Assembly (NCBI RefSeq): GCF_031085375.1 | Contig: NZ_JAVCWF010000001.1 | Coordinates: 2,542,001 to 2,606,000, forward strand | Origin: Lactiplantibacillus brownii | Lineage (GTDB): Bacteria > Bacillota > Bacilli > Lactobacillales > Lactobacillaceae | DNA length: 64,000 bases | Reading direction: 5' to 3' | Part shown: positions 39,338-48,299 of the stretch, in pieces | How the letters are laid out: each line of letters begins with the position of its first letter | Numbering within the stretch: position 1 is the first letter of the stretch | Position numbers and translations under genes: made by a program | Notes under the pieces: model-generated | Told to the model about the DNA's origin: nothing | What the model saw: the letters and a program-made list of their open reading frames with translations, nothing else | Databases searched by the model: none

Positions 39338-39508
39338 ATGAGTAAATCATCAAAGACGATATTGGGAATTATTTATATTGTGTGCACCATAATTCCGCCT
39401 ATTATCTTAATTTTCCAACGAGAACTGATAGTAGTCGGCGGAATTGCATTGCTATTTTTTGCATATCTTGGCTGGTTTATCTTTTTGAAGCAACATACTG
39501 AATTATAG
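39338..39508 (+). CDS. Small two-helix membrane protein
   Basis: About 56 residues: MSKSSKTILGIIYIVCTIIPPIILIF, then a second helix VVGGIALLFFAYLGWFIFL. GGAG is 8 bases before ATG 39338. It follows the LytTR fragment and may be a leftover of the same locus. No family recognised. Confidence 0.5.
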   Translation: MSKSSKTILGIIYIVCTIIPPIILIFQRELIVVGGIALLFFAYLGWFIFLKQHTEL

Positions 39509-39701
39509 AAACACTATACTGTAAACGGGTACGACAGCATTAATTAGCAATATCAGTCCTGAGAACTTGATATTTTCTTTTTGTGAATATATTGGGAAAT
39601 ACAAAAAACAACCTCAGAAATTAAGCCATGCATGGGTTCACGACACTACGCTTCAAACTATTGCATATTCCGGCTAGGATTGTGTCGCATGCGCGTCAAA
39701 C

Positions 39702-39753
39702 GTGGATTCAATTGAGTAGTGCAAATGTTTTTGATCGACTTTTTTGGCAAGTT
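39702..39753 (+). repeat. 52-bp direct repeat, right copy
   Basis: Second copy of the repeat at 39010-39061. The 640 bp between the copies carry the LytTR fragment and the small membrane gene. The stretch 39509-39701 shows nothing I can name. Confidence 0.85.
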
Positions 39754-39887
39754 TTACATCGAATACAACATCGATAGTCTCACTTTTTTTCAAAATCTGT
39801 TCAACCAAGGGGTCAATCTAAGCAATTTAGGCAACACAGCGTTTCAAGCAATCAAACACCATTCAAATATACTGGTTGTAAATCAAA

Positions 39888-39932
39888 AATCACGATCTAA
39901 TTGTGGCTGGAATTTGATCGTGATTGCTTTTT
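39888..39932 (+). terminator. Terminator in the relic region
   Basis: AATCACGATC (39888-39897) pairs with GATCGTGATT (39916-39925), followed by GCTTTTT. Confidence 0.75.
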
Positions 39933-39957
39933 CTTGAAGCTTCGTGAATAGATTGGG

Positions 39958-40336
39958 CTAAAGGTTGAAAGTTAAAAATTGCCGGTCTGCACCACTACGT
40001 CAACAATCCGGTAATGAAAACTAGTCGACTACTGCCGCTTCCGGTTGTTGCCGATAACATGCGGACGAGGGACCGGTTCAGGCCATAGCAACGTCTTGAA
40101 CCTCGCCCGGAAACTTTGCCAAAGCCGCAAATCTCCCGGACCGTCCGTGGTGTAAGGCCGGCAAAAGAACGCCGGTCAAACACTACCTGCACGTCCGATG
40201 CTATCAACAACAACCTCCAGCTAAGTCAGTAGTTATTTATGCTTAGCGGATTGCTAAATTTAGGTGAGTCTACTTTAGGCTTATGGGTTACCGATACTAC
40301 AACATTTGTGATGCTTTTGAGTCTTTCAACCTTTAG
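39958..40336. repeat. MITE-like element A, copy 2 (379 bp, empty nested site)
   Basis: Same 14-bp terminal inverted repeats as copy 1 (39958-39971 and 40323-40336) and near-identical interior over the first about 290 bp. It lacks the 161-bp nested element and has a few base changes, some of which keep hairpin pairing (A to G in GGTTCAAG, giving a G-U pair). No obvious target duplication at the flanks. Confidence 0.8.
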
Positions 40337-40375
40337 TTGTTTATTTTATAACTGATGAAGTAGTCACCGACACAA

Positions 40376-40401
40376 AAAATCAACCATGATTGGTTGATTT
40401 T
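40376..40401 (-). terminator. Terminator
   Basis: AAAATCAACCA/TGGTTGATTTT, 4-base loop, minus-strand U-run, 9 bp after the Fe-S protein gene. Confidence 0.9.
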
Positions 40402-40409
40402 AGTCGTTA

Positions 40410-40805
40410 TTAACAAGACTTACCATCCGCAGCCACACCTTGTTCGAACGCTGCCAGAACGGCTTTTCCATCTGCAATTTGTACACCCTGATCTAAGATA
40501 TGGGCATCATCTTTGATTGAAATTCGACCCTGACCATAATCCAATGTGATTCCAGCCGTCAGAAACATCAAGTCGTAAGCTGAAGTCCACAATTGTATAC
40601 CAGCCGTATTCGTTAACTGCACTGGGTAATCCGCGTCCGGCTGATCTAGCACAATGATCGTGAACTTAGTCCCAATCGTACAAGCACCACCATGTAAAGA
40701 ATACTTGCCACCACCATCATCCGTCAGTAACACTAAATTTTTATTGGTGAGTTGTTTCCGCTGTAGTAAGTCCACAAAGGCCTCACTTAACTTAATTGTC
40801 GTCAT
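40410..40805 (-). CDS. Iron-sulfur cluster biosynthesis family protein (HesB/IscA-like)
   Basis: About 131 residues of the Fe-S_biosyn fold common in lactobacilli. The N-terminus TIKLSEAFVDLLQRK and a DDGGGKYSLHGGACTIG loop fit the family, and it ends in KSC. The three-cysteine pattern of true A-type carriers is not complete, so carrier function is uncertain. ATG 40805 has GAGGGGG upstream. It lies 21 bp after the first GGDEF gene and is probably cotranscribed with it. Confidence 0.75.
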   Translation of the reverse strand: MTTIKLSEAFVDLLQRKQLTNKNLVLLTDDGGGKYSLHGGACTIGTKFTIIVLDQPDADYPVQLTNTAGIQLWTSAYDLMFLTAGITLDYGQGRISIKDDAHILDQGVQIADGKAVLAAFEQGVAADGKSC

Positions 40806-40826
40806 CACAATTACCCCCTCACGACC

Positions 40827-41957
40827 TTAATCGATCGTCATCTGCATGCGTCCGTGTTGTTTGGAATAATATAAATTTTGATCAACCCGCTGATAAAAAT
40901 CAATCGGGGTCTGGTCATCCACAATCATCGCACAAAGTCCGACTGAAATCGACAATTCAATCTGGTTAGTCTCAACGGTTACTTGCAAATGATTGACCGC
41001 GTCAAAAATCTGTCGGACCATGGGCTCAGCGGTCTCCGTATCATAACCTGGGAGCACCACATTAAATTCCTCGCCACCAGTTCGGTAGAGCCGTACGCGC
41101 GTATCGTTAGCCGTAATCACTGTCTGGGCCGTTTCCGTAACGGCTTGTAAGACGCGGTCTCCCGCGGCATGCCCATAGGTATCATTGATATGTTTGAAAT
41201 GATCGATATCAAACATCATCATCGATAACGGCAACTTATGCTGCCGACTTTCATTAAAAAGATACTGAATGCTCCCACTATAAGCCGCATAATTTTCAGT
41301 TCCGGTCAGTGCGTCATGACTGGCAAATTGGGCCAGCTGTTGTTTAAATTCACTTTCACGCGTCAAGAGGTTGACATAAACATAGAGCAACACTTCAAAA
41401 ATGACCAAATACAGCCACTCTTGTCCAAAGGTGATCCAACTAAAATCAAACTTCAGCTTCATCCAAAACCACAATAGGCCGCCAAATGGGACGGCGATTA
41501 TCATATAAATCAGTGGCGCGATTCGATGCTGCTGATAATGCTCACGAAAAAGATTTAGTGACCAGAAAAACAGCATCAAAGTCACCGCATGGCACCACGA
41601 CTCCCAATCAGTCAACGAGCCATTGAACAACATATAGACCAACACGATGGGCACAAAAAAATAGTACGGGACATGAATATCCAAAAAGTAAGCACAGAAA
41701 ATAATCCCGATAATTTGAAAGTTCATAAACTGCCACGAGTAGTTTGTGCCAACGACGAAGGTTTGAATCCCGAACACAAAGACTAGCATGTAAATAACGC
41801 CGTACCAGCGATGGATCTGTTCATCCGCAAAGGGCACATGCCAATCATGTGCCAAGACGGTAATCCAATTAATTGAGAGCCAATAAAGTGCCAACACGCC
41901 CAGAACAAAGAAAACACTGGTAACAAATGGTGGGACTTGCCAATTAATCCATGTCAT
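40827..41957 (-). CDS. Membrane diguanylate cyclase (GGDEF), paralogue 1
   Basis: A 376-residue protein: about six membrane helices in residues 1-200, then a GGDEF domain with FDIDHFKHINDTYGH and the active site RTGGEEF. The GGEEF motif is intact, so it could make c-di-GMP from GTP. No RxxD inhibitory site lies at the usual place before GGEEF. It closely resembles the protein encoded at 45981-47114, even at its MTWINWQVPPF start. The membrane part may sense a signal that is not known. Confidence 0.9.
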   Translation of the reverse strand: MTWINWQVPPFVTSVFFVLGVLALYWLSINWITVLAHDWHVPFADEQIHRWYGVIYMLVFVFGIQTFVVGTNYSWQFMNFQIIGIIFCAYFLDIHVPYYFFVPIVLVYMLFNGSLTDWESWCHAVTLMLFFWSLNLFREHYQQHRIAPLIYMIIAVPFGGLLWFWMKLKFDFSWITFGQEWLYLVIFEVLLYVYVNLLTRESEFKQQLAQFASHDALTGTENYAAYSGSIQYLFNESRQHKLPLSMMMFDIDHFKHINDTYGHAAGDRVLQAVTETAQTVITANDTRVRLYRTGGEEFNVVLPGYDTETAEPMVRQIFDAVNHLQVTVETNQIELSISVGLCAMIVDDQTPIDFYQRVDQNLYYSKQHGRMQMTID

Positions 41958-42029
41958 AATTAACCTTCTTTATTGTACTAGTGACAAAACGACTGTCCGA
42001 TGGGTCTCTTCACTGCTATTATTTTAAAT

Positions 42030-42250
42030 AATCGTTCCGGCTGCAACGTGGTCACCACGTTTGCGACGCACAATCAATCTGATTAATTGGTCCAAATAAA
42101 CGACCGGAACATTCCTATCATAAGCTAATTGTTTCGTAAATAAAAGCTTAAATTGCTATGTAGACCAAAGACGTCGAACTAACGACGTCTCGGTAGTAGC
42201 CTGAAGGAATTGCCGTAACCAATTTGTGATTACGACGATTCCTCATCGGC
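42030..42250. other. Structured intergenic region, degenerate relative of repeat B
   Basis: Contains AACGTGGTCACCACGTT (an almost perfect palindrome shared with both copies of repeat B, here reversed), AGACGTCG/CGACGTCT, and an AGGAAT..CGTAA/TTACG..ATTCCT hairpin at about 42204-42242 just after the DUF3284 stop codon. The last hairpin may act as a terminator. Confidence 0.45.
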
Positions 42251-42670
42251 TTATTGATAATAACTGGCAGCCATTTGACTCATCATTTTCTTAAAGCGGC
42301 GTTTTCGGAACCAACCGAGCAGCGTCACACCGATTCGATTGTTTGCAGCGGTTCGCTTGTCTTTTCCCAAGAAAGTCTCCGCGTAAGTCAAACCAGCGCC
42401 ATCATCGCCATTGCGCGTAAACTGGTAGTCAACCATATAATGATCATGGGGTGTCTCCAACTCGTAAGCGTATCGCACACCTGGTTCGGCATGGGTCACC
42501 TTTAGTGAGCCTGTCAAACCGTTTTTCCATTTCTTTTCATATTGCACCCCTTGCAAACTTTGCTTGGGAGCTGGCCGACCAGTTTGCTGCTGAATGTCCG
42601 CCTGAGCCGAGTCAATCAGTTGTTGATAAAGATAGTCCACTGGGGCTTTCAACGTCATTTTAATTTGCAT
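42251..42670 (-). CDS. DUF3284 protein
   Basis: About 139 residues, a START/SRPBCC-like small domain of the DUF3284 family (MQIKMTLKAPVDYLYQQLIDSAQADI...). AAGGAG precedes ATG 42670, which lies inside the end of a 62-residue membrane gene (11-bp overlap). DUF3284 genes are commonly found in beta-glucoside and cellobiose PTS operons, as here. Molecular role unknown. Confidence 0.8.
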   Translation of the reverse strand: MQIKMTLKAPVDYLYQQLIDSAQADIQQQTGRPAPKQSLQGVQYEKKWKNGLTGSLKVTHAEPGVRYAYELETPHDHYMVDYQFTRNGDDGAGLTYAETFLGKDKRTAANNRIGVTLLGWFRKRRFKKMMSQMAASYYQ

Positions 42671-42848
42671 TAGTTTGACTCCTTTCAAGTTTGACCACAC
42701 GACGATAAAGACCGAATAATACGGCACTGACCGCTAACCCTAGTCCGAGCGTTACCCACTGACCAGTCGACCCAGCCATGGGACTCAAAACTACTGTTAA
42801 CAAGCCAAGATTCATCCCGATGAGTAAACACTGCTTTAAGGTTTTCAT
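42660..42848 (-). CDS. Small membrane protein in a PTS operon
   Basis: 62 residues with two helices (LLIGMNLGLLTVVLSPM and WVTLGLGLAVSAVLFGLY) and a basic tail. It lies 7 bp after the EIIC gene and overlaps the DUF3284 gene, so it is part of the operon. A similar small membrane gene follows the EIIC gene at 52602. Function unknown. Confidence 0.6.
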   Translation of the reverse strand: MKTLKQCLLIGMNLGLLTVVLSPMAGSTGQWVTLGLGLAVSAVLFGLYRRVVKLERSQTNAN

Positions 42849-42855
42849 AAGTTAA

Positions 42856-44220
42856 TTAATCTCCAATTTGTTCAGGTTTAATTTTATTAGCAGCCTTAAC
42901 GAATGGCACGTAGATAGCAAAGGCAATCAAGCCATTGACCACTTGTAAGACAACTGAACGCCAGTCCATCGTAGCAACTAAAGCATTCATAATTGGTGGC
43001 ATCGACCAAACAATATTGTTAGTGATTGGTGCAACCCAACCGGCAGTAATCGCTGCATAAGCAGTGGATACGGTTACAACTGGTGCCAAGATAAATGGAA
43101 TAAAGTAAATTGGGTCTAAGACAATTGGTAAACCAAACATGACTGGTTCGTTAATGTTGAAGAAACCAGGACCAATGGCTAATTTAGCAACAGAACGTTG
43201 GTCATCACGCTTACTAAAGATCAAAATAGCAATCAATAGTAGCAAGGTCGAGCCGGCCCCACCGATCCAAGCGTATAAATCGAAACAGTTCCGTGTCCAG
43301 AGGTATGGTACGGCTTTGTGTGCTTGGAAGGCGTTAACGTTGGCCAATTGTGCGGTCAACCAAATCCCATCTAAGACTGGTGCTAAGACGTTTGAACCGT
43401 GAATCCCAAAGAACCAGAAAACTTGAACCAATAAGGTCATCAATAAAACGGCCCCATAACCTTGACTCATGTTCAACAGTGGTTCTTGAATAACTTTGGC
43501 GATCCATTCGATAACGGTCGTTTGACCAAAATTACTGAATAACCAGTTGATAATTGCCACAACATAGAATGCAGCCGCCGCTGGAATGATCCCAGTAAAG
43601 GCATTGGCAACAGCCGGTGGCACCGTGTCAGGCATTTTAATCGTAATGTGCTTCTTCATCAAATAGATGTAGCAGGCACTCGCAATGGCCCCTAAAATCA
43701 TGACAGTAAAGAAACCATACGAACCAAAGTACGTATTGAAGTTAAAGTAACCCCAAGCAGTCACCTTTTTACCAGCAACCGCCATACCTGAATCCGTTAA
43801 GATCTTAGTGGCACCAGCACTTAGAGACTTCGTCAAGGTACCAGTAAAGTTTTGTGGCAAACTCATGATGAATGTTCCGAGTGTCACGATCCCACCGGTA
43901 ATTGGTTCAACTTTGTATTGAACTGCTAATTGGTAGCCAAAGGTGAACGAGAAGATCAACCCTAAAATGGCTAACGTCCCGGTCCAAACCATCGCGTTGA
44001 TTCCAATGAGCCATTGCATGGAGTTGACAAACCCCAGCCAACCAAACTTAGTTGGAATGTCTCGAACTAAAGCGTTTAAAACAGTGGCGATTGATCCAGC
44101 CATCATGGCCGGCATAATTGCAATAAAAGCGTCACGTAATGCGACTAACCAACGGACTCCGCTGATTTTCGCTGCGACTGGGACTAAATGTTTATTTAGC
44201 CACCCAATAAATGAATTCAT
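42856..44220 (-). CDS. PTS lactose/cellobiose-family EIIC
   Basis: 454 residues, about ten membrane segments, with family segments WLNKHLVPVAAKISGVRWLVALRDAFIAIMP at the N-terminus, FFGIHGSNVLAPVLDGIW and FFNINEPVMFGLPIVLDP. ATG 44220 is 8 bases from AGGAG. It needs EIIA and EIIB from elsewhere. There is no glycosidase in the operon; only a small membrane protein and DUF3284 follow. Probably imports a beta-glucoside or cellobiose-like sugar. Confidence 0.9.
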   Translation of the reverse strand: MNSFIGWLNKHLVPVAAKISGVRWLVALRDAFIAIMPAMMAGSIATVLNALVRDIPTKFGWLGFVNSMQWLIGINAMVWTGTLAILGLIFSFTFGYQLAVQYKVEPITGGIVTLGTFIMSLPQNFTGTLTKSLSAGATKILTDSGMAVAGKKVTAWGYFNFNTYFGSYGFFTVMILGAIASACYIYLMKKHITIKMPDTVPPAVANAFTGIIPAAAAFYVVAIINWLFSNFGQTTVIEWIAKVIQEPLLNMSQGYGAVLLMTLLVQVFWFFGIHGSNVLAPVLDGIWLTAQLANVNAFQAHKAVPYLWTRNCFDLYAWIGGAGSTLLLLIAILIFSKRDDQRSVAKLAIGPGFFNINEPVMFGLPIVLDPIYFIPFILAPVVTVSTAYAAITAGWVAPITNNIVWSMPPIMNALVATMDWRSVVLQVVNGLIAFAIYVPFVKAANKIKPEQIGD

Positions 44221-44286
44221 TTGACTCACTCCTAATGTTTTTTCACGTTGGACGGCTCAGATTCCCCCTCTGATCCGCTTCCCGTA

Positions 44287-44997
44287 CTAATTTTCGAGAT
44301 CAATATTCTCAGTATGATAGTAGAGTTCCAAATCTTCATAAACGAAAAATGTTTTTGAAAAGTTGAATACGTCGCCATTAGCCAAGTAGTTGATCCCGTC
44401 TAAACACATCGTTTTATCGCCTTCTGGCAGACCTACGAGCTGTGCGCGTTCTGCAGTCAATCTGACTTGATGCACATAGTTTTCCGTGGTACTCCCGGTG
44501 ATGCCATATGCTTCACGTAAAAAGGCAAAAATCGACTGTTGGACACTTTCTTCCGATAAAAACGGCACGATGGCTCTAGGAAAATACGATTCTTCCAGAT
44601 CATACAAGCATTCTTTGAGATACCGGAGTCGAACGACTCGATAGAGCTCATCACCGATCTCAATGTTGCCTTGCTTAGCAAGTTTTGCGTCTGCCTTGAG
44701 CTTATCAAACGTGACGATCTTAGATACCAATGGTCCCCCTTCGACCATGGCCGCGCGGTCAAAACCAATTGATAAGTTCAAAACAGTGGCTGAGTCGTCC
44801 GGTTGCTTAATAATAAAGTTCCCACTCCCTTGGACTCGGCGGAGTAAACCGTGCCGAAAGACGACATCGATAGCTTTTCGAATCGTATTCCGGCTCGCAT
44901 TAAACCGCGCCATTAAAACTTTTTCTGTCGGTAATTTAGTCTCGTATTCATCGGCTATTATCGATTTAATAATATCTTGCGCAATTGCTCGATACAT
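44287..44997 (-). CDS. GntR/UTRA-family regulator of the PTS operon
   Basis: About 236 residues: GntR wHTH at the N-terminus (LPTEKVLMARFNASRNTIRKAIDVVFRHGLLRRVQGSGNFI) and a UTRA ligand domain (LYRVVRLRYLKECLYDLEESYFP). ATG 44997 is preceded by AGGAGG. It is the first gene before the EIIC gene, with a palindromic operator upstream; it likely represses the operon until a phosphorylated sugar binds. Confidence 0.9.
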   Translation of the reverse strand: MYRAIAQDIIKSIIADEYETKLPTEKVLMARFNASRNTIRKAIDVVFRHGLLRRVQGSGNFIIKQPDDSATVLNLSIGFDRAAMVEGGPLVSKIVTFDKLKADAKLAKQGNIEIGDELYRVVRLRYLKECLYDLEESYFPRAIVPFLSEESVQQSIFAFLREAYGITGSTTENYVHQVRLTAERAQLVGLPEGDKTMCLDGINYLANGDVFNFSKTFFVYEDLELYYHTENIDLEN

Positions 44998-45073
44998 GGA
45001 AATTCCTCCTTTCACATGTAATTGGTAGGCCCCTATAAAATTTGTGCCCACAAGTAGGATAACATAATGCGGC

Positions 45074-45135
45074 TGAAAGCGCTTTAAAATTCAAAATTTT
45101 ATACCAAAGAATTTTAAAATTGGTCAATACCAATT
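45074..45135. promoter_or_regulatory. cre-like site and GntR-type operator
   Basis: TGAAAGCGCTTTAA (45074-45087) resembles a cre. AATTGGT/ACCAATT with a 4-base spacer (45118-45135) is a perfect inverted repeat and the best candidate for the GntR regulator's operator; a half-site ATACCAA lies at about 45101. Confidence 0.55.
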
Positions 45136-45252
45136 GTGACGGTGCTTTCACTGGGTCGACCGGTGCTTATTTTTATAAATATTTTTATTAAGCACGTTGA
45201 TGATTGTACTGTCCGTGTGAGTTTATAGCCGGAAATAGCCCATTAGTTGTCG

Positions 45253-45802
45253 AATTGTCCGTCTCCGTGGACCAGCTCGTTTGCTGTGAGGCAGACCTGC
45301 AGCCTAAAAGCGGTCTGCAGGGCGCTTTCAAGCCGCAACCCACGTCTTAAAAGTCGGCCAGACACTAACCTGGGTAAACTCGCCCAGCTAAGTGTCTCGA
45401 CACGGCAAACGAACTGGTCCACTCCGACGTTAAATAACGATTGTAATTTAGGCAATAGTAAAGTCAGGCCTGAATTAATATTAGGCTCACTATTTAGCAC
45501 AGGGCGGGCTGGAGGATGGTCAGTGGTGAAATTTTTCAGAGTGTGAGGGCCAACGGGTTGCTCCTGAGCATTGCCTAGCCATCACAATTACTCGGCGGTT
45601 TTCAGAGTTGTTGTGATGGCGTAGCAAGCGGAGGGCGCAGTTGGACCGAACACGTTTCAGTTGCTGGTGACCTTTCCAGCTTAGAGAAAGCCCGGCTTGT
45701 GAGACCGCCCTTTGGCTCACAAACGTGGCCACCACGTTCCAGCATCAGTCCAGACCAACCGGAGCGGCAAGTTAATCAGATACTTATAAATATGATAGCT
45801 AC
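45253..45802. repeat. Structured intergenic repeat B, copy 2
   Basis: The second copy of the repeat at 20504-20940. The outer stem (45267-45284 with 45405-45422) is kept with one mismatch although its sequence has changed. This copy has about 120 extra bases (about 45537-45660) with a perfect GCCATCACAA/TTGTGATGGC hairpin. No plausible protein. Confidence 0.75.
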
Positions 45803-45980
45803 GGATTAGTTAGCCATGCTACTTCGGTCTGAATTTGACACTGGAACGTGCTAGTCAATGGAGACAACCACATGAATCGTCGCACACAGACAAAAAGGGA
45901 TTACTCCGATAAAACAAAGTAATCCCATCATGAAATATCGTTTCGTACTGACTTGGCTCACAAAGCAAAATTCAACTAGC

Positions 45981-47114
45981 CTAGACACTCGTAATTTGCA
46001 TCCGCCCGTTCCGTTTAGAATGATATAAATTGCGATCCACACGATTGTAAAAATCAATTGGTGAACCATCATTTGGCGACAATGCCGAAACACCGACGGA
46101 AATTGAGATTTCGAGAGGCCCATGTTCTGTTGGAACCGACAAGTGGTTAATCGCGCTAAATATTTGTTGCACCATAACCTGTGCTTGTGCTAACTCATAA
46201 TTTGGAAAGATGACATTAAATTCCTCGCCACCCGTGCGATAAAGTTTTACTTGCGGGTCATTGGCCGTCAACACTACTTGGACAACACTTGTAGCTTGTT
46301 GCAAAACACGGTCACCAATCATATGACCATAAGTATCGTTGACCCGTTTAAAATGATCAATATCGAACATCATCATGGTTAAAGCGGTCTGGTTTTGCCG
46401 ACTAGCTGAAAATTGATCCTGAATGGCGGCCGTATACGCCGCAAAATTCTCCGTTCGCGTGAGCGCATCATGACTTGCAAATTGGGCCAAACGCAACTTC
46501 AGCTGGCTATCGTGCGACAGCATCGTCACGTAGATATATAGCAAAACAACAAAAATTGCTAAATATAGCCATTCTTCGCCGAGCGTTTGCCAACTAAAGT
46601 TGAACTTAAATTTCATCCATAACCACAAAAGGCCACCAAAACTTACACATACCGCTAAATAACTCAATGGCGCCCACGGATAAGTCGTCACTTTAACACG
46701 AATCTGATTTAAGACCCAGAAAAATAGCATTAAAGTCAACGCATGTCCCCAGGATTGCCAATAACCGAGCGATTGATCAAAAACCATGTAAACAAATAAA
46801 ATTGGGATAAACGCATAGTACGGCACATGACTATTCAAGAAATACGCGCAAAAGATAATCGCAATCAATTGGAAATTCATAAATTGCCAAGCTTCACAGC
46901 CACCAACGACTAAAGATTGAATGCAAAAAACGAAGACGACCATGTAAGTGACACCATACCACGTACTAAGTTGATCGTCCGTTACGTTAAAACGTCGCTG
47001 ATGATGTACCCATGAAACTAGCCAATTATAGGTCACCCAATATAAAGTGAGCATGCCTAAAACAAAGAAAACGCTAGTAATAAAGGGTGGAACTTGCCAA
47101 TGGGTCCATGTCAT
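45981..47114 (-). CDS. Membrane diguanylate cyclase (GGDEF), paralogue 2
   Basis: 377 residues with the same plan as the protein at 40827-41957: six-helix membrane part and GGDEF domain (FDIDHFKRVNDTYGH, active site RTGGEEF). Similarity runs along the whole length, including MTWTHWQVPPFITSVFFVLG. The GGEEF site is intact. The pair likely arose by duplication, now separated by the GntR/PTS operon and repeat B. AAGGAAGG precedes ATG. Confidence 0.9.
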   Translation of the reverse strand: MTWTHWQVPPFITSVFFVLGMLTLYWVTYNWLVSWVHHQRRFNVTDDQLSTWYGVTYMVVFVFCIQSLVVGGCEAWQFMNFQLIAIIFCAYFLNSHVPYYAFIPILFVYMVFDQSLGYWQSWGHALTLMLFFWVLNQIRVKVTTYPWAPLSYLAVCVSFGGLLWLWMKFKFNFSWQTLGEEWLYLAIFVVLLYIYVTMLSHDSQLKLRLAQFASHDALTRTENFAAYTAAIQDQFSASRQNQTALTMMMFDIDHFKRVNDTYGHMIGDRVLQQATSVVQVVLTANDPQVKLYRTGGEEFNVIFPNYELAQAQVMVQQIFSAINHLSVPTEHGPLEISISVGVSALSPNDGSPIDFYNRVDRNLYHSKRNGRMQITSV

Positions 47115-47239
47115 GGTCTAACGGCCTTCCTTGCTAATAATTAAAGTAATTCCTCTATTAGTTAAAATCTATTGACCTAAAAAGTCAACCACTGACTAGG
47201 CTAATGTCGGCTAGTCTGGAAGATAGTTAAGGCTACACA

Positions 47240-47287
47240 AAAAGACCAGTCACTGACAAGTTCCCGCCAATCACTGGTCTTTTGATT
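47240..47287 (-). terminator. Terminator of the amino-aldonate operon
   Basis: AAAAGACCAGT (47240-47250) pairs with ACTGGTCTTTT (47273-47283), minus-strand U-run, just after kdgK. Confidence 0.85.
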
Positions 47288-47297
47288 CTATTAAAGC

Positions 47298-48290
47298 CTA
47301 CCGAATCAACTCGTTTTGTCCATTTGAAGCCAAGTAATCAAAAACATCTTGTTGTGTAAAAAGTGGCGTGTCATTCAGCGTCGCTTGTGTTAGCACAGAA
47401 TTAGCAACCGCAAAATCTAAGGTCTTATCAATCGGCCACTTTTCAATCAAGCCAGTGATCACGCCGCTCGCAAAAGCATCACCACTGCCAATCCGATCTA
47501 AAATACGAATTTCACGAGGATGAGACTGAAAAAGCTTCCCCGCATGCATCATAAAGCCTTGAAAATATTTCCGTTGATTATCGTTGGTTCGACGCGTTCC
47601 TGCAAAAGTCGTTACGTGGTAATCCGCGGTGAATTGGGCATAACATTCTTCATCTGACCTATCAGGATAATCTAGCAGCTCAACCAAGTCACGTTTACTC
47701 CCAAAAACCACATCCGCATACGGTAAAATCTGTTCATATCGTTGCTTCATGGCACGATGAGAATTGCCAGTATTTAGGCTCATCCGAAAGTTAAAATCAA
47801 AACACACTTGAATCCCTTTCGCATGTGCTAACTTAGCCAAGGTATACACGGCATTGCGCGTCTGATCAGTCAAACTCAAGGCAATCCCACAAATATGCAC
47901 GTAGTTTACCCCTTCGAGTGCGGTTTCAAAATCATACGTCGTCGCGTCGGCGGCACAAAAAGAACTGGCTAACCGATCCTGATAAGTCACGCGTTCCGGT
48001 CGGGAACCATGCCCTAATTCCACGAAAAAGCTGCCTAAATGGCCGCCAGAATAACCAACGAATTGGTCGGAGATTCCAAGTCGTCTCAAATCTGCCGCGA
48101 CCCGTCTACCCAACGGATTGGCCGGTAACTTGGTCATCAACACGGTTTGATACCCAAAATGCGCTAAGCTGCCTAATAAATTAACGCCCGTACCCACCGT
48201 CGATAATTGCACGAGGTCACTTTGTTCCAACAGCAGGTGATCAGGCACGGTAAAACGTAGTAAGACTTCCCCAAATGCTAATATTTTCAT
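47298..48290 (-). CDS. kdgK: 2-keto-3-deoxygluconate kinase (PfkB family)
   Basis: A 330-residue PfkB-type kinase: N-terminal MKILAFGEVLLRF and the C-terminal signature DRIGSGDAFASG with the catalytic Asp. Sequence type and position after a KDPG aldolase gene point to KDG kinase, which makes 2-keto-3-deoxy-6-phosphogluconate. It is the last gene of the operon, 9 bp after dgaF. ATG 48290 has GGGG upstream. That a kinase is needed suggests the ammonia lyase yields unphosphorylated KDG; that is inference. Confidence 0.85.
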   Translation of the reverse strand: MKILAFGEVLLRFTVPDHLLLEQSDLVQLSTVGTGVNLLGSLAHFGYQTVLMTKLPANPLGRRVAADLRRLGISDQFVGYSGGHLGSFFVELGHGSRPERVTYQDRLASSFCAADATTYDFETALEGVNYVHICGIALSLTDQTRNAVYTLAKLAHAKGIQVCFDFNFRMSLNTGNSHRAMKQRYEQILPYADVVFGSKRDLVELLDYPDRSDEECYAQFTADYHVTTFAGTRRTNDNQRKYFQGFMMHAGKLFQSHPREIRILDRIGSGDAFASGVITGLIEKWPIDKTLDFAVANSVLTQATLNDTPLFTQQDVFDYLASNGQNELIR

Positions 48291-48299
48291 CCGCAACCC

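Noticed and set aside
39719..39937. A 72-codon ORF starting in the right 52-bp repeat
   Set aside because: It runs through a terminator hairpin, has no ribosome-binding site and matches no family I know.
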